From Salibaculum sp031581025 (GTDB lineage: Bacteria > Pseudomonadota > Alphaproteobacteria > Rhodobacterales > Rhodobacteraceae): DNA of 64,000 nt. The notes beneath the pieces are model-generated. The model was given only the letters and a program-made list of their open reading frames with translations, was not told the DNA's origin and ran no database searches. Position numbers and translations under genes: made by a program. Positions 52,540 to 62,946 of the stretch are shown piece after piece. Position 1 is the first letter of the stretch. Each line of letters begins with the position of its first letter. The stretch lies in assembly GCF_031581025.1 (NCBI RefSeq), contig NZ_JAVLCA010000005.1. The stretch is one strand, 5' to 3'.

Positions 52540-52597
52540 GGCCGGGGTTTTGACAGGTGGCAGGCAGGGGGGCAAGCGCGCTTTGCTCCGGGTGCCG

Positions 52598-54079
<1,482 letters not shown>

Positions 54080-54209
54080 GCGCTCGCCCCCGATTCCCGC
54101 TGTCCTGTCCCAGGCCCCGGGTTCTAGCGGTCGCGCGGGGCGCACGCCATCTGCAAAAAGCTGGGGACAGGCTGTGGGCAAGGCGCCAACAGACGCCACT
54201 TGCCCTACA

Positions 54210-54218
54210 ATAGTAGCA
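54210..54218 (-). promoter_or_regulatory. Extended -10 promoter candidate for dnaB
   Basis: Minus-strand TGCTACTAT is an extended -10 box (TGn-TACTAT) about 130 bp before dnaB. TTGGAC lies 19 bp upstream, a long spacer. The 267-bp gap 54080-54346 also holds TTATCCCAA near 54307, a weak DnaA-box-like match (7 of 9). Nothing else is recognisable in it. Confidence 0.4.
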
Positions 54219-54346
54219 CATCTGGTGGTCGGATGTCCAAGCCTCGCAAGATCGGCCAGCCATCGCCCCCGCGTGCCTCGGGATAGTCCGGGATTGCTCC
54301 ACAGGTTATCCCAAGGAAATCCGGCCTGTCCCGGTCTGGCCGCGCG

Positions 54347-55021
54347 TCAGGCGCCTGCAGGGGCCCATCCGGCGGGCTCGTGCAAATAGCCTTCCACCGC
54401 GTCCAGCGTGTCGGCGTCGAAGGCACCCATGGCCCGGGCCTCGGCCAGCACGTCCCACCAGGTGCACAGGTGGATCAGCGACACATCGTGCTCGGCCAGG
54501 CTCTCTTGCACGCCTGGATGGATGCCATAGAAGAAGATCACGGCTGTATGCCGGCACTGCGCGCCAGTCGCGCGGATCGCCTCGACGAAGGACAGTTTCG
54601 AGCCGCCATCGGTGGTCAGGTCCTCGACCAGCAGCACGCGCTGTCCCTCGGTCATGGTGCCCTCGATGCGCGCATTCCGGCCATAGCCCTTGGGCTTCTT
54701 GCGCACGTAGGTCATGGGCAGGGCCAGCCGCTCGGCCACCAAGGCGGCAAAGGGGATTCCGGCGGTTTCGCCGCCGGCGATGTTGTCGAAAGCCTCGAAG
54801 CCCGCCTCGCGCATCACGGTGACGGCCAGGAAATCCATCAGCACCGAGCGCAGCCGCGGATAGGAGATCAGCTTGCGGCAGTCGATGTAGGTCGGCGCCT
54901 GCTTGCCGCTGGCATGGGTGAAGGGCTCGCGCGCGTTGAAATGGATCGCCTCGATCTCGATCAGCATCCGTGCGGTCAGGCGGGCGATCTCGGGCTTGTC
55001 GGGGAAAGAGGCGGGGATCAT
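54347..55021 (-). CDS. pyrE: Orotate phosphoribosyltransferase
   Basis: 224-aa enzyme joining orotate and PRPP to give OMP in pyrimidine synthesis. The PRPP motif is VLLVEDLTTDGGSKLSF. ASGKQAPTYIDCRKLISY near the N-terminus and VRKKPKGYGRNARIEG are family blocks, including the flexible catalytic loop Lys residues. It is followed by an untranslated stretch with a DnaA-like box. It lies 54 bp after pyrC on the same strand. Confidence 0.96.
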   Translation of the reverse strand: MIPASFPDKPEIARLTARMLIEIEAIHFNAREPFTHASGKQAPTYIDCRKLISYPRLRSVLMDFLAVTVMREAGFEAFDNIAGGETAGIPFAALVAERLALPMTYVRKKPKGYGRNARIEGTMTEGQRVLLVEDLTTDGGSKLSFVEAIRATGAQCRHTAVIFFYGIHPGVQESLAEHDVSLIHLCTWWDVLAEARAMGAFDADTLDAVEGYLHEPAGWAPAGA

Positions 55022-55075
55022 CGGCCGCTGGCTCCTGTCTTCATCTTGGCAAGTAAACTCGATCGGCGCCCGGTG

Positions 55076-56128
55076 TCAGCCCGCGACACGCCAGTGCAGG
55101 GTGAACCCGGGATCGAAGACCGTGACCTGTCCGTCGCCGGTCTCGATCCGTTCGGGATAGGCGACGGGGTCGCCCTTGACCAGCGTGATCGTCTCCTCGT
55201 TGACGGGCAGATCGTAAAAGCGCGGCCCGTTGCGCGAGGTGAAGGCCTCCAGCTGGCCCAGCTTGCCGGCGACGTCAAAGACCTCGGCCAGGCAGGACAG
55301 GGTGTTGGGCGCGGTGAAACAGCCCGCACAGCCGCAGGGCTGCAGCTTGTTGGCGTCATTGTGCGGGGCGCTGTCGGTGCCCAGGAAAAAGCGCCGGTCG
55401 CCGCTGGTGGCGGCCTGCACCAGCGCGATGCGGTGGCGTTCGCGCTTGGCCACGGGCAGGCAGTAGTAATGCGGCTTGATCCCGCCGACCAGGATGTCGT
55501 TGCGGTTGATGACCAGGTGGTGCGTGGTGATCGTGGCCGCCAGCCCGCGCGGCGTGTCGCGCACGTAGTCCACCGCATCCTGGGTGGTGACATGTTCCAT
55601 GATGACGCGCAGATCGGGGGTCTTCTTGCGGATCGGCTTGAGAATCTTGTCGATGAACACCGCCTCGCGGTCGAAGATGTCGACCTCGAGGTCGGTGACC
55701 TCGCCATGCACGCACAGCGGACAGCCGATCTCGGCCATCTTCTCCAGCACCGGGCGGACCTTGTCGAAATCCCGCACGCCGCTGGCCGAATTCGTGGTGG
55801 CCCCGGCGGGGTAGAGCTTCACGGCCGCGATCAGCCCCTCGGCATGGGCGCGGGCGACATCCTCGGGGTCGGTCTCCTCGGTGAGATAGAGCGTCATCAG
55901 CGGCTGGAAGGTGCTGTCCGGGGGCCGGGCGGCGAGGATGCGGTCGCGATAGCCGGCGGCCTGGGCGCCGGTGACAACCGGGGGAACCAGGTTCGGCATG
56001 ATGATCGCCCGGGCGAAATGGGCCGCGGAGTGTGGCAGAACGCCCCTGAGCATCTCGCCATCGCGCAGATGCAGGTGCCAGTCGTCGGGGCGGCGGATCG
56101 TCAGCCGCATCGGGTCGCGCTTGTTCAT
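55076..56128 (-). CDS. pyrC: Dihydroorotase
   Basis: 350-aa class II-type dihydroorotase of the amidohydrolase fold. Zinc ligands are the two His of DDWHLHLRDG, plus HGEVTD, EHVTTQDA and the Asp in TDSAPHND. KLYPAGATTNS contains the carboxylated Lys. It makes dihydroorotate from carbamoyl-aspartate. ATG 56128 gives the usual length; a second ATG at 56110 is possible. It precedes pyrE. Confidence 0.96.
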   Translation of the reverse strand: MNKRDPMRLTIRRPDDWHLHLRDGEMLRGVLPHSAAHFARAIIMPNLVPPVVTGAQAAGYRDRILAARPPDSTFQPLMTLYLTEETDPEDVARAHAEGLIAAVKLYPAGATTNSASGVRDFDKVRPVLEKMAEIGCPLCVHGEVTDLEVDIFDREAVFIDKILKPIRKKTPDLRVIMEHVTTQDAVDYVRDTPRGLAATITTHHLVINRNDILVGGIKPHYYCLPVAKRERHRIALVQAATSGDRRFFLGTDSAPHNDANKLQPCGCAGCFTAPNTLSCLAEVFDVAGKLGQLEAFTSRNGPRFYDLPVNEETITLVKGDPVAYPERIETGDGQVTVFDPGFTLHWRVAG

Positions 56129-56219
56129 GTGCGGGGCATACACCGCCGGCCCCGCGCTTTCCAGCATGATCGTATCGGGATGCCGCGCCGCGCGCCGGCC
56201 TTGGTTGCCCTGATCAGCC

Positions 56220-57206
56220 TCAGACGCTGCCGGGATCGGGGGTGTCGTGGCCCGTCGCTGCCCTGGGTGCCGCCCCGGCGCGGCCGGCCTCGTTTGGGGC
56301 CAGGGTGTGGTCGGCGAACAGCGACCGGTTGCTGTCGTGCATCAGGAAGCGGCACAACCGGGCCAGCAATCCCACGCGGCCGTCATCGTCGAGCTGCCGG
56401 AACAGCGTCCGCAAGTAGGGCAGGTGTTCGCGTCGGGCGCGCCAGTGGCGAGCGAATGGGGCGGCATCCAGCGTGCCCGCCATCGCATCGTCGATCAGGT
56501 GGTCCAGCACACCCATTGCCGCCAGCTCGCGCTCGGGCGTGGGGCCAAGGTGGGGTGTGCGCAGCAGCATCGCGTTATGCGCGGCGAATAGGGTCGCGTG
56601 CATGGCGTCCTCGGCCACCAGCGGATCGTGCAGGATCCAGGCCCGGCTGGCGGTCTCCAGCATCTGAGGCGCATAGCCGAAGCGGCTGGTGAAATCCCTG
56701 GCGCGCTGGCCCAGGAACCGGCGATCCCAGGCGGCCTGGGCCGGGTCCAGCGTTGCCTGTGGGCGGATGGCCAGTACCCGCGCCTCGGGGGCAGCCACGG
56801 AATAGGCCGCCGCGGCATAGCCCGCGCCGCCCGCGCCGAAGAACAGCACCCGGTCGAAATCCTCGAAATAGCCCGCGTCGATCAGTCGGTCGAAGTAGGC
56901 GTGGACGGCGCCGTCGCGAAACCAGCTGTCGCGCGCGTCGGCCAGCAGCGTCAGGGCCGACCAGCCGCGCGCCCGCGCCACCAGCCAACCGCGCGGGGCG
57001 GCCTCGGGGTTGAAGCGGCGCGCGGCGGGTATGGTTTCGAAACTGACCATCAGGCTGCGCCCGGCATCGAGCCGCACCGCCAGGTCGCGCCCGCCCAGGC
57101 TCTCGCACCGGCCAAGCGCGTTGCCCAGTTCCGCGACGCGCGCATGCCACTGGCCGGGGGCGCGCCCATCCAGTTGCAGGTCAAACAGGGTGTCGTGATC
57201 GGCCAT
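56220..57206 (-). CDS. Uncharacterised protein with alpha/beta-hydrolase-like core
   Basis: 328 aa, no recognised active site. The N-terminus is MADHDTLFDLQLDGRAPGQWHARV. A central VLFFGAGGAGYAAAAYSVAAPEA resembles the nucleophile-elbow region of an alpha/beta hydrolase, but the Ser of G-x-S-x-G is Gly. The C-terminal half is helical. I recall related Rhodobacteraceae proteins carrying a misassigned phosphosulfate reductase label; no such motif is visible. ATG 57206 is chosen by the start of conserved-looking sequence. Confidence 0.6.
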   Translation of the reverse strand: MADHDTLFDLQLDGRAPGQWHARVAELGNALGRCESLGGRDLAVRLDAGRSLMVSFETIPAARRFNPEAAPRGWLVARARGWSALTLLADARDSWFRDGAVHAYFDRLIDAGYFEDFDRVLFFGAGGAGYAAAAYSVAAPEARVLAIRPQATLDPAQAAWDRRFLGQRARDFTSRFGYAPQMLETASRAWILHDPLVAEDAMHATLFAAHNAMLLRTPHLGPTPERELAAMGVLDHLIDDAMAGTLDAAPFARHWRARREHLPYLRTLFRQLDDDGRVGLLARLCRFLMHDSNRSLFADHTLAPNEAGRAGAAPRAATGHDTPDPGSV

Positions 57207-57320
57207 ACGTCCTCGCCGGGTCTGCGCGATGTCGCAGGCCCCCCTGCGAACCATAAGCTCTATATGCGGCCAGAATTTGCAAGACCCGGGGCCTTTCTGG
57301 CGACGGGCCGGGCGAGACGC

Positions 57321-58535
57321 CTAGAAAAACGCCTGCAGGCCGGTCTGCGCCCGCCCCAGGATCAGGGCGTGGACATCGTGGGTGCCCTCGTAGGTGTTTA
57401 CCGTCTCCAGGTTGATCATGTGGCGAATCACGTCGTATTCGCCGGAAATGCCGTTGCCGCCATGCATGTCGCGGGCCTGGCGGGCGACATCCAGCGCCTT
57501 GCCGCAATTGTTGCGCTTCATCAGGCTGATGCCCTCGGGCGCGGCCTGGCCCGTATCCATCAGGCGGCCCAGTTGCAGCGCGCCCTGCAGGCCCAGTGCG
57601 ATCTCGGCCTGCATGTCGGCCAGTTTCTTCTGGAACAGCTGGGTCTGTGCCAGGGGCCGCCCGAACTGCTGGCGGTCAAGCCCATATTGGCGGGCCGCGT
57701 GCCAGCAGGCCTCGGCCGCGCCCATGACCCCCCAGCTGATGCCGTAGCGCGCCCGGTTCAGGCAGCCGAAGGGCCCCTTGAGCCCCTCGACCCCGGGCAG
57801 CAGCGCCTCTTCGCCCACCTCGACGCCGTCCATGACGATCTCGCCGGTGACCGAGGCGCGCAGGCTCAGCTTGCCCTCGATTTTCGGCGCCGACAGGCCG
57901 GGCATACCCGCCTCAAGCACAAAGCCGCGGATCTTGCCGTCATGCGCCTCGGACCTGGCCCAGACGATGAAGACATCCGCCAGCGGGCTGTTGGAGATCC
58001 AGGTCTTGGCCCCGGTCAGACGATAGCCGGTGTCCGTCTTCTCGGCCCGGGTCTTCATGCCCGCCGGGTCGCTGCCCGCCTCTGGTTCGGTCAGCCCGAA
58101 ACAGCCGATCAGGTCGCCGCTGGCCAGGCGCGGCAGGAACTTCTGCTTCTGGGCCGCGCTGCCATAGGCATGGATCGGATACATCACCAGGCTGGACTGC
58201 ACCGACATCATCGACCGGTAGCCCGAATCGACCCGCTCGATTTCCCGCGCGATCAGGCCGTAGGTCACGTAACCCGCGCCCAACCCGCCATGCTCCTCGG
58301 GGATGGTGACGCCCAGCAGACCGGCCGCGCCCATGGCGCGAAAGACGGCGGGGTCGGCGGCTTCCATGGCGTAGGCGTCGCGCACCCGGGGCTGCAATTC
58401 CGCCTCGGCGAAGGCCTGTGCCGCGTCGCGCAACATGCGTTCGTCCTCATTCAGCTGGTGTTCCAGCCGAAGGGGGTCGGACCAGTCGAAGGGGCCGAGG
58501 TCGGGGCCGAAGCCGGGTGCCTTGGGATCGTTCAT
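57321..58535 (-). CDS. Glutaryl-CoA dehydrogenase
   Basis: 404-aa FAD-dependent acyl-CoA dehydrogenase that oxidises and decarboxylates glutaryl-CoA in lysine/tryptophan breakdown. It has CFGLTEPEAGSDPAGM, KTWISNSPLADVFIVWAR and the C-terminal catalytic segment TYEGTHDVHALILGRAQTG, where the Glu is the base. The last block distinguishes glutaryl-CoA from other acyl-CoA dehydrogenases. ATG 58535 is chosen from the family N-terminus. It diverges from the MoxR gene. Confidence 0.92.
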   Translation of the reverse strand: MNDPKAPGFGPDLGPFDWSDPLRLEHQLNEDERMLRDAAQAFAEAELQPRVRDAYAMEAADPAVFRAMGAAGLLGVTIPEEHGGLGAGYVTYGLIAREIERVDSGYRSMMSVQSSLVMYPIHAYGSAAQKQKFLPRLASGDLIGCFGLTEPEAGSDPAGMKTRAEKTDTGYRLTGAKTWISNSPLADVFIVWARSEAHDGKIRGFVLEAGMPGLSAPKIEGKLSLRASVTGEIVMDGVEVGEEALLPGVEGLKGPFGCLNRARYGISWGVMGAAEACWHAARQYGLDRQQFGRPLAQTQLFQKKLADMQAEIALGLQGALQLGRLMDTGQAAPEGISLMKRNNCGKALDVARQARDMHGGNGISGEYDVIRHMINLETVNTYEGTHDVHALILGRAQTGLQAFF

Positions 58536-58643
58536 GCGGGTCTCCTGCCGTGCGGGACATGGCCTAGCGCGTCGGGCCGGGCGGGGCAATGCGTCGCTTG
58601 ACCCCGGCCCCGCACCATGCAGCATGGACCCCAAGGAGGCGCC

Positions 58644-59543
58644 ATGGAAAGCATAGACGAGGTGCAATCGGCCCTGGCCGCGCAGGATTACGTTTGCAGC
58701 CGCGCCCTGGCGACGGTGGTGTTCCTGGCGCTCAAACTGGGGCGGCCGCTGTTCCTGGAAGGCGAGGCGGGCACCGGCAAGACCGAGATCGCCCGGGCCA
58801 TCGCAGCCGCGCTGGGCCGCGACATGATCCGCCTGCAATGCTACGAGGGGCTGGATGCGGCCTCGGCGGTCTATGAATGGAACTTTCCCGCCCAGATGGT
58901 CGCCATCCGCGCCGCCGAGGCCGAGGGCAGCGCCGACCGGCAGGTGCTGCAACGGTCCTTGTTTTCGGGGGATTTCTTGATCGAACGCCCGTTGCTGCAA
59001 GCCATGCGGCCGCATGAGGCCGGCCCGCCGGTGCTTCTGATCGACGAGATCGACCGGACCGATGAACCCTTCGAGGCCTTCCTGCTCGAAGCGCTGTCAG
59101 AGTTCCAGGTGACGATTCCCGAACTGGGCACGATCAAGGCCCCCGCGCCGCCCATCGTCATCCTGACCTCGAACCGCACGCGCGAGGTGCACGACGCGCT
59201 CAAGCGGCGCTGCCTCTATCACTGGGTCGATTACCCCGGCTTCGAGCGCGAGATGGACATCCTGCAGGCCCGCGCCCCCGAGGCGACCGAGGCGCTGAGC
59301 CGCGAGATCGTCGCCTTCGTCCAGCGACTGCGCCGCGAGGACCTGTTCAAGCGCCCCGGCGTGGCCGAGACGATCGACTGGGCCAAGTGCCTGCTGGCGC
59401 TGGATACCATCGACCTGTCGCCCCAGGTCATCGCCGACACGCTGGGCGCGGTGCTGAAATACCAGGACGACATTGCCCGCCTCGAAGGCACCGAGGCGAA
59501 ACGCCTGCTCGACGAGGCCCGTGCCGACCTGTCCCCTGCGTGA
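58644..59543 (+). CDS. MoxR-family AAA ATPase
   Basis: 299-aa AAA+ ATPase with Walker A EGEAGTGKTEIA, a Walker B block LLIDEIDRTDEPFEAFLLE and sensor ILTSNRTREVHDALKRR. It follows the MoxR/CoxD pattern of chaperone-like ATPases for metalloenzyme maturation or cofactor insertion. ATG 58644 has AAGGAGG. The VWA protein is 94 bp downstream, the classic partner arrangement; no dehydrogenase target is adjacent. Confidence 0.9.
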   Translation: MESIDEVQSALAAQDYVCSRALATVVFLALKLGRPLFLEGEAGTGKTEIARAIAAALGRDMIRLQCYEGLDAASAVYEWNFPAQMVAIRAAEAEGSADRQVLQRSLFSGDFLIERPLLQAMRPHEAGPPVLLIDEIDRTDEPFEAFLLEALSEFQVTIPELGTIKAPAPPIVILTSNRTREVHDALKRRCLYHWVDYPGFEREMDILQARAPEATEALSREIVAFVQRLRREDLFKRPGVAETIDWAKCLLALDTIDLSPQVIADTLGAVLKYQDDIARLEGTEAKRLLDEARADLSPA

Positions 59544-59637
59544 TGCATCTTCTGGCCGTAAATATCCCGGGGGGTCGCTATTGTCGCGCCATTGGTCCGA
59601 GAGACAATGGCGAGGGGCAGAGCCGCGGACATCCGTG

Positions 59638-60885
59638 ATGCCGGACCATCCCCCCCTAGACCTTCCCGCGGACGGCAAGCTGGCGCGCAACATCACCCAT
59701 TTCGCCCGCGCGCTGCGCCGCGCGGGGCTGCCGGTGGGGCCGGGGCGGGTGATCGACGCGGTGCGCGCCGTGCAGGTGGCGGGCTTCACCGAGAAACAGG
59801 ATTTCTACTGGACGCTGCAGGCCTGTTTCTGTTCGCGCCCCGAGCACGCCCGCGTTTTCGGGCAGGTCTTCCGGCTCTATTGGCGCGATCCGCAATTCCT
59901 TGACCACATGATGTCCATGATGCTGCCTGCCATTCGCGGTGTGCAAGAGGAAGAGCTGGCCCGACCGGCCGAGAAACGCGCGGCCGAGGCCCTGCTCGAC
60001 GGGATCGAACCGGACCGGCCCGAGCCGGAGAACACCCCCGAGGAAAGCCTGGTCGAGATTGACGCCTCGGCCACGCTCTCGCCCGAGGAACGGCTGCGGC
60101 GCCTCGATTTCGAACAGATGAGCACGCAGGAAATGGCGCAGGCCCGCCGGATGCTGGCGCGGTTGACCCTGCCGGTGCGCCCGGTGAAATCGCGCCGCAC
60201 CCAGGCCCTGGCAGGGCCGATGCCCGACTGGCGCCGCACCATGCGGCGGGCGATGCGCCAGGGCGGCGAGGTCCGCGCCTTCGAGACCCGTCGCCGCCGC
60301 ATCCGCTATCCCAACCTGGTGGTGCTATGTGACATTTCCGGGTCGATGTCGCAGTATTCCCGCGCCGTGCTGCATTTCGTCCATGCCGTCAGCAATGCCC
60401 GCGGGCAGGGCTGGGCCAGGGTCCATGCCTTCACCTTCGGCACGCGGCTGACCAATATCACCCGGCACATGCGCGCCCGCGATGTGGACGACGCCCTGGC
60501 CCGCGCCGGGGCCGAGGCGCAGGACTGGGAGGGCGGTACCCGCATCGCCGCCTGCCTGCACGATTTCAACCGCGACTGGTCGCGCCGGGTGCTGGGGCAG
60601 GGAGCGGTGGTGCTGCTGATCACCGACGGGCTGGACCGCGACCCCGAGGGCGCGCTGGGCCGCGAGACCGAACGCCTCGGCCTGTCCTGCCGACGGCTGA
60701 TCTGGCTCAACCCGCTGCTGCGCTGGGCAGAGTTCGCGCCCCGCGCCCGCGGCATCCGGCAGATGCTGCCGCATGTCCACAGTTTCCGCGCGGGCCACAA
60801 CATCGCCGCGCTGGAGGGGCTGGCCGCGGCCCTGTCCGATCCGGATGAGACCGGAGAGAAACGCCGCCTTATGCAGATGATCTGA
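59638..60885 (+). CDS. CoxE-like von Willebrand factor A domain protein
   Basis: 415 aa. The N-terminal half is charged and helical. The C-terminal VWA domain begins near LVVLCDISGSMSQYS (MIDAS, D-x-S-x-S) and includes EGGTRIAACLHDF and LLITDGLD. VWA proteins of this class (CoxE) pair with MoxR/CoxD ATPases. ATG 59638 is preceded by a purine-poor region; GTG 59635 is an alternative. Confidence 0.88.
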   Translation: MPDHPPLDLPADGKLARNITHFARALRRAGLPVGPGRVIDAVRAVQVAGFTEKQDFYWTLQACFCSRPEHARVFGQVFRLYWRDPQFLDHMMSMMLPAIRGVQEEELARPAEKRAAEALLDGIEPDRPEPENTPEESLVEIDASATLSPEERLRRLDFEQMSTQEMAQARRMLARLTLPVRPVKSRRTQALAGPMPDWRRTMRRAMRQGGEVRAFETRRRRIRYPNLVVLCDISGSMSQYSRAVLHFVHAVSNARGQGWARVHAFTFGTRLTNITRHMRARDVDDALARAGAEAQDWEGGTRIAACLHDFNRDWSRRVLGQGAVVLLITDGLDRDPEGALGRETERLGLSCRRLIWLNPLLRWAEFAPRARGIRQMLPHVHSFRAGHNIAALEGLAAALSDPDETGEKRRLMQMI

Positions 60886-60948
60886 GCCGCGCTCTGGTCA
60901 TTGCCGGCCGGGGAGCCTACCTGTGGGCTTTCACGACAAGGACCCCGG

Positions 60949-62766
60949 ATGCGCCCCTCTACCCAACCTGATGCAAGCCCCGGCGACCCGCCCATCGAGG
61001 GCTGGAACGTTGTGCTGCGCGTGGCGCCCTATCTCTGGCCGGCGGACAAGCCCTGGGTAAAGCGCCGCGTGGTCTTCGCATTGATCGCGCTTGTCGCCTC
61101 CAAGTTGGTCGCCGTGGTGGGGCCGATGCTCTACAAGCTGGTGGTGGATGCCCTGTCGGGGGACGGGGGCGACGCCATGCTGCTGGCGCTGGGTGCCGTG
61201 GGGCTGACCGTTGCCTATGGCATGGCGCGGCTGATGACCAACGGCTTTCAGCAGCTGCGCGACGTGATCTTCGCCAAGGTGGGCCAGCGCGCCCTGCGGC
61301 AACTGGCGCTGGAGACCTTCACCCATATCCACCGCCTGTCCATGCGCTATCACATCACCCGCAAGACAGGCGGGCTGAGCCGCATCATCGAACGCGGCGT
61401 CAAGGGCGTGGATTTCCTGCTGCGTTTTCTGCTGTTCAGCATCGGGCCGCTGCTCCTGGAACTGCTGATGATCGCGGTGATCCTGTGGTGGCACTTCGGG
61501 TTCAGCTACCTGGGCGTGGTGGCCGTGACCATCGCCATCTACATCTTCTTCACCTTCAAGGTGACCGAGTGGCGCGTGCGCATCCGCAAGGAGATGAACG
61601 CCCAGGACACCGACGCAAACCAGAAGGCCATCGACAGCCTGCTGAACTTCGAGACCGTCAAGTATTTCGGCGCCGAACAACGCGAGGCGGGCCGCTACGA
61701 CGGGGCCATGGCGCTCTACGAGACGGCGGCGCTCAGGACCGCCTATACCCTGGGCCTGCTGAACTTCGGGCAGGCCTTCGTGATCACCACCGGGCTGGTG
61801 CTGGTCATGGTCATGGCCGCCTTCGGGGTGCAGAACGGCACGCTGACCACGGGCGATTTCGTCATGGTCAATGCCTACATGATCCAGATCACCATGCCGC
61901 TGAACTTCCTGGGCTCGGTCTACCGCGAGATCCGCCAGGCCATGGTGGACATGGCCGAAATGTTCGACCTGTTGGAACAGCCCCCCGATGTGGCCGACCG
62001 GCCCGGCGCGACCGTGCTGCAGGTGAATGATGGCGAGGTGACCTTCGACACCGTGACCTTCGGCTATGACGCACGGCCGATCCTGCGCGGGGTCTCGTTG
62101 TCGGTGGGGGCGGGGCAGACCGTGGCGCTGGTGGGGTCGTCCGGGTCGGGCAAATCCACCATCGGGCGCCTGCTGTTCCGGTTCTACGATGTCTCGGGCG
62201 GGGCGATCCGCATCGACGGGCAGGACATCCGGGATGTGACCCAGGACAGCCTGCATGACGCCATCGGCGTGGTGCCGCAGGACACGGTGCTGTTCAACGA
62301 CACGATCCGCTACAACATCGCCTATGGCCTGGAGGGCGCGCGCGAGGACGAGGTCGTGGCCGCGGCCCGGTCGGCCAAGATCCACGATTTCATCATGAGC
62401 CTGCCTGAGGGCTATGACACCCAGGTGGGCGAGCGCGGCCTGAAGCTGTCGGGCGGCGAGAAACAGCGCGTGGGCATCGCCCGGACCCTGCTGAAGAACC
62501 CGCCGATCCTGCTGCTGGACGAGGCCACCAGCGCGCTGGACACCGACACCGAGCGCGAGATCCAGTCCGAGCTGCGGGCCATGAGCGAGGGCCGCACGGT
62601 GCTGACCATCGCGCACCGGCTGTCGACCATTGCCGATGCCGACCGGATCGTGGTGCTGGAAAAGGGCGAGGTGGTCGAGACCGGCACCCACGAGGTGCTG
62701 CTGGAGCGGTCCGGGCGCTATGCCCAGCTCTGGGCGCGGCAACAGTCCGACGACGAGGCGGCCTGA
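60949..62766 (+). CDS. ABC exporter of the Atm1/HMT1 family (permease fused to ATPase)
   Basis: 605 aa with an N-terminal six-helix membrane domain and a C-terminal ATPase. ATPase motifs are Walker A VGSSGSGKSTIGRLL, Q-loop VVPQDTVLFND, signature LKLSGGEKQRVGIARTL and Walker B ILLLDEATSAL, switch His TIAHRLST. The membrane domain has TRKTGGLSRIIERGVKG and NFETVKYFGAEQREAGRYD, blocks of the Atm1/ABCB7 family that exports glutathione-linked iron-sulfur or heavy-metal species. ATG 60949 is chosen from family length. Confidence 0.92.
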   Translation: MRPSTQPDASPGDPPIEGWNVVLRVAPYLWPADKPWVKRRVVFALIALVASKLVAVVGPMLYKLVVDALSGDGGDAMLLALGAVGLTVAYGMARLMTNGFQQLRDVIFAKVGQRALRQLALETFTHIHRLSMRYHITRKTGGLSRIIERGVKGVDFLLRFLLFSIGPLLLELLMIAVILWWHFGFSYLGVVAVTIAIYIFFTFKVTEWRVRIRKEMNAQDTDANQKAIDSLLNFETVKYFGAEQREAGRYDGAMALYETAALRTAYTLGLLNFGQAFVITTGLVLVMVMAAFGVQNGTLTTGDFVMVNAYMIQITMPLNFLGSVYREIRQAMVDMAEMFDLLEQPPDVADRPGATVLQVNDGEVTFDTVTFGYDARPILRGVSLSVGAGQTVALVGSSGSGKSTIGRLLFRFYDVSGGAIRIDGQDIRDVTQDSLHDAIGVVPQDTVLFNDTIRYNIAYGLEGAREDEVVAAARSAKIHDFIMSLPEGYDTQVGERGLKLSGGEKQRVGIARTLLKNPPILLLDEATSALDTDTEREIQSELRAMSEGRTVLTIAHRLSTIADADRIVVLEKGEVVETGTHEVLLERSGRYAQLWARQQSDDEAA

Positions 62767-62912
62767 CCCGGACCGGCGGGTCGACCGCTGCTTGCCGGGG
62801 CCTGCGCCCCGCCAAGGACGCCCCGCCCGCCGACCAGGGGCGCGCCGAAGAAACCCCGTCTTGACAGGGCACTGCCCGGCGACGCCCTTCTGCGGGCGAG
62901 GTCTGCACGGAA

Positions 62913-62945
62913 GGGGGGCGCCGGGCTGACCGGCCCCCCGCTTTT
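62913..62945 (+). terminator. Intrinsic terminator after the ABC exporter gene
   Basis: GGGGGGCGCCGG pairs with CCGGCCCCCC around a GCTGA loop (with a two-base bulge), followed by GCTTTTG. It lies in the 180-bp gap before a convergent gene and would also reach that gene's 3' end on the other strand. Confidence 0.6.
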
Positions 62946-62946
62946 G

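Noticed and set aside
54298..54318. A replication origin near dnaB
   Set aside because: Only one weak DnaA-box-like sequence is seen, with no box cluster or AT-rich unwinding region.
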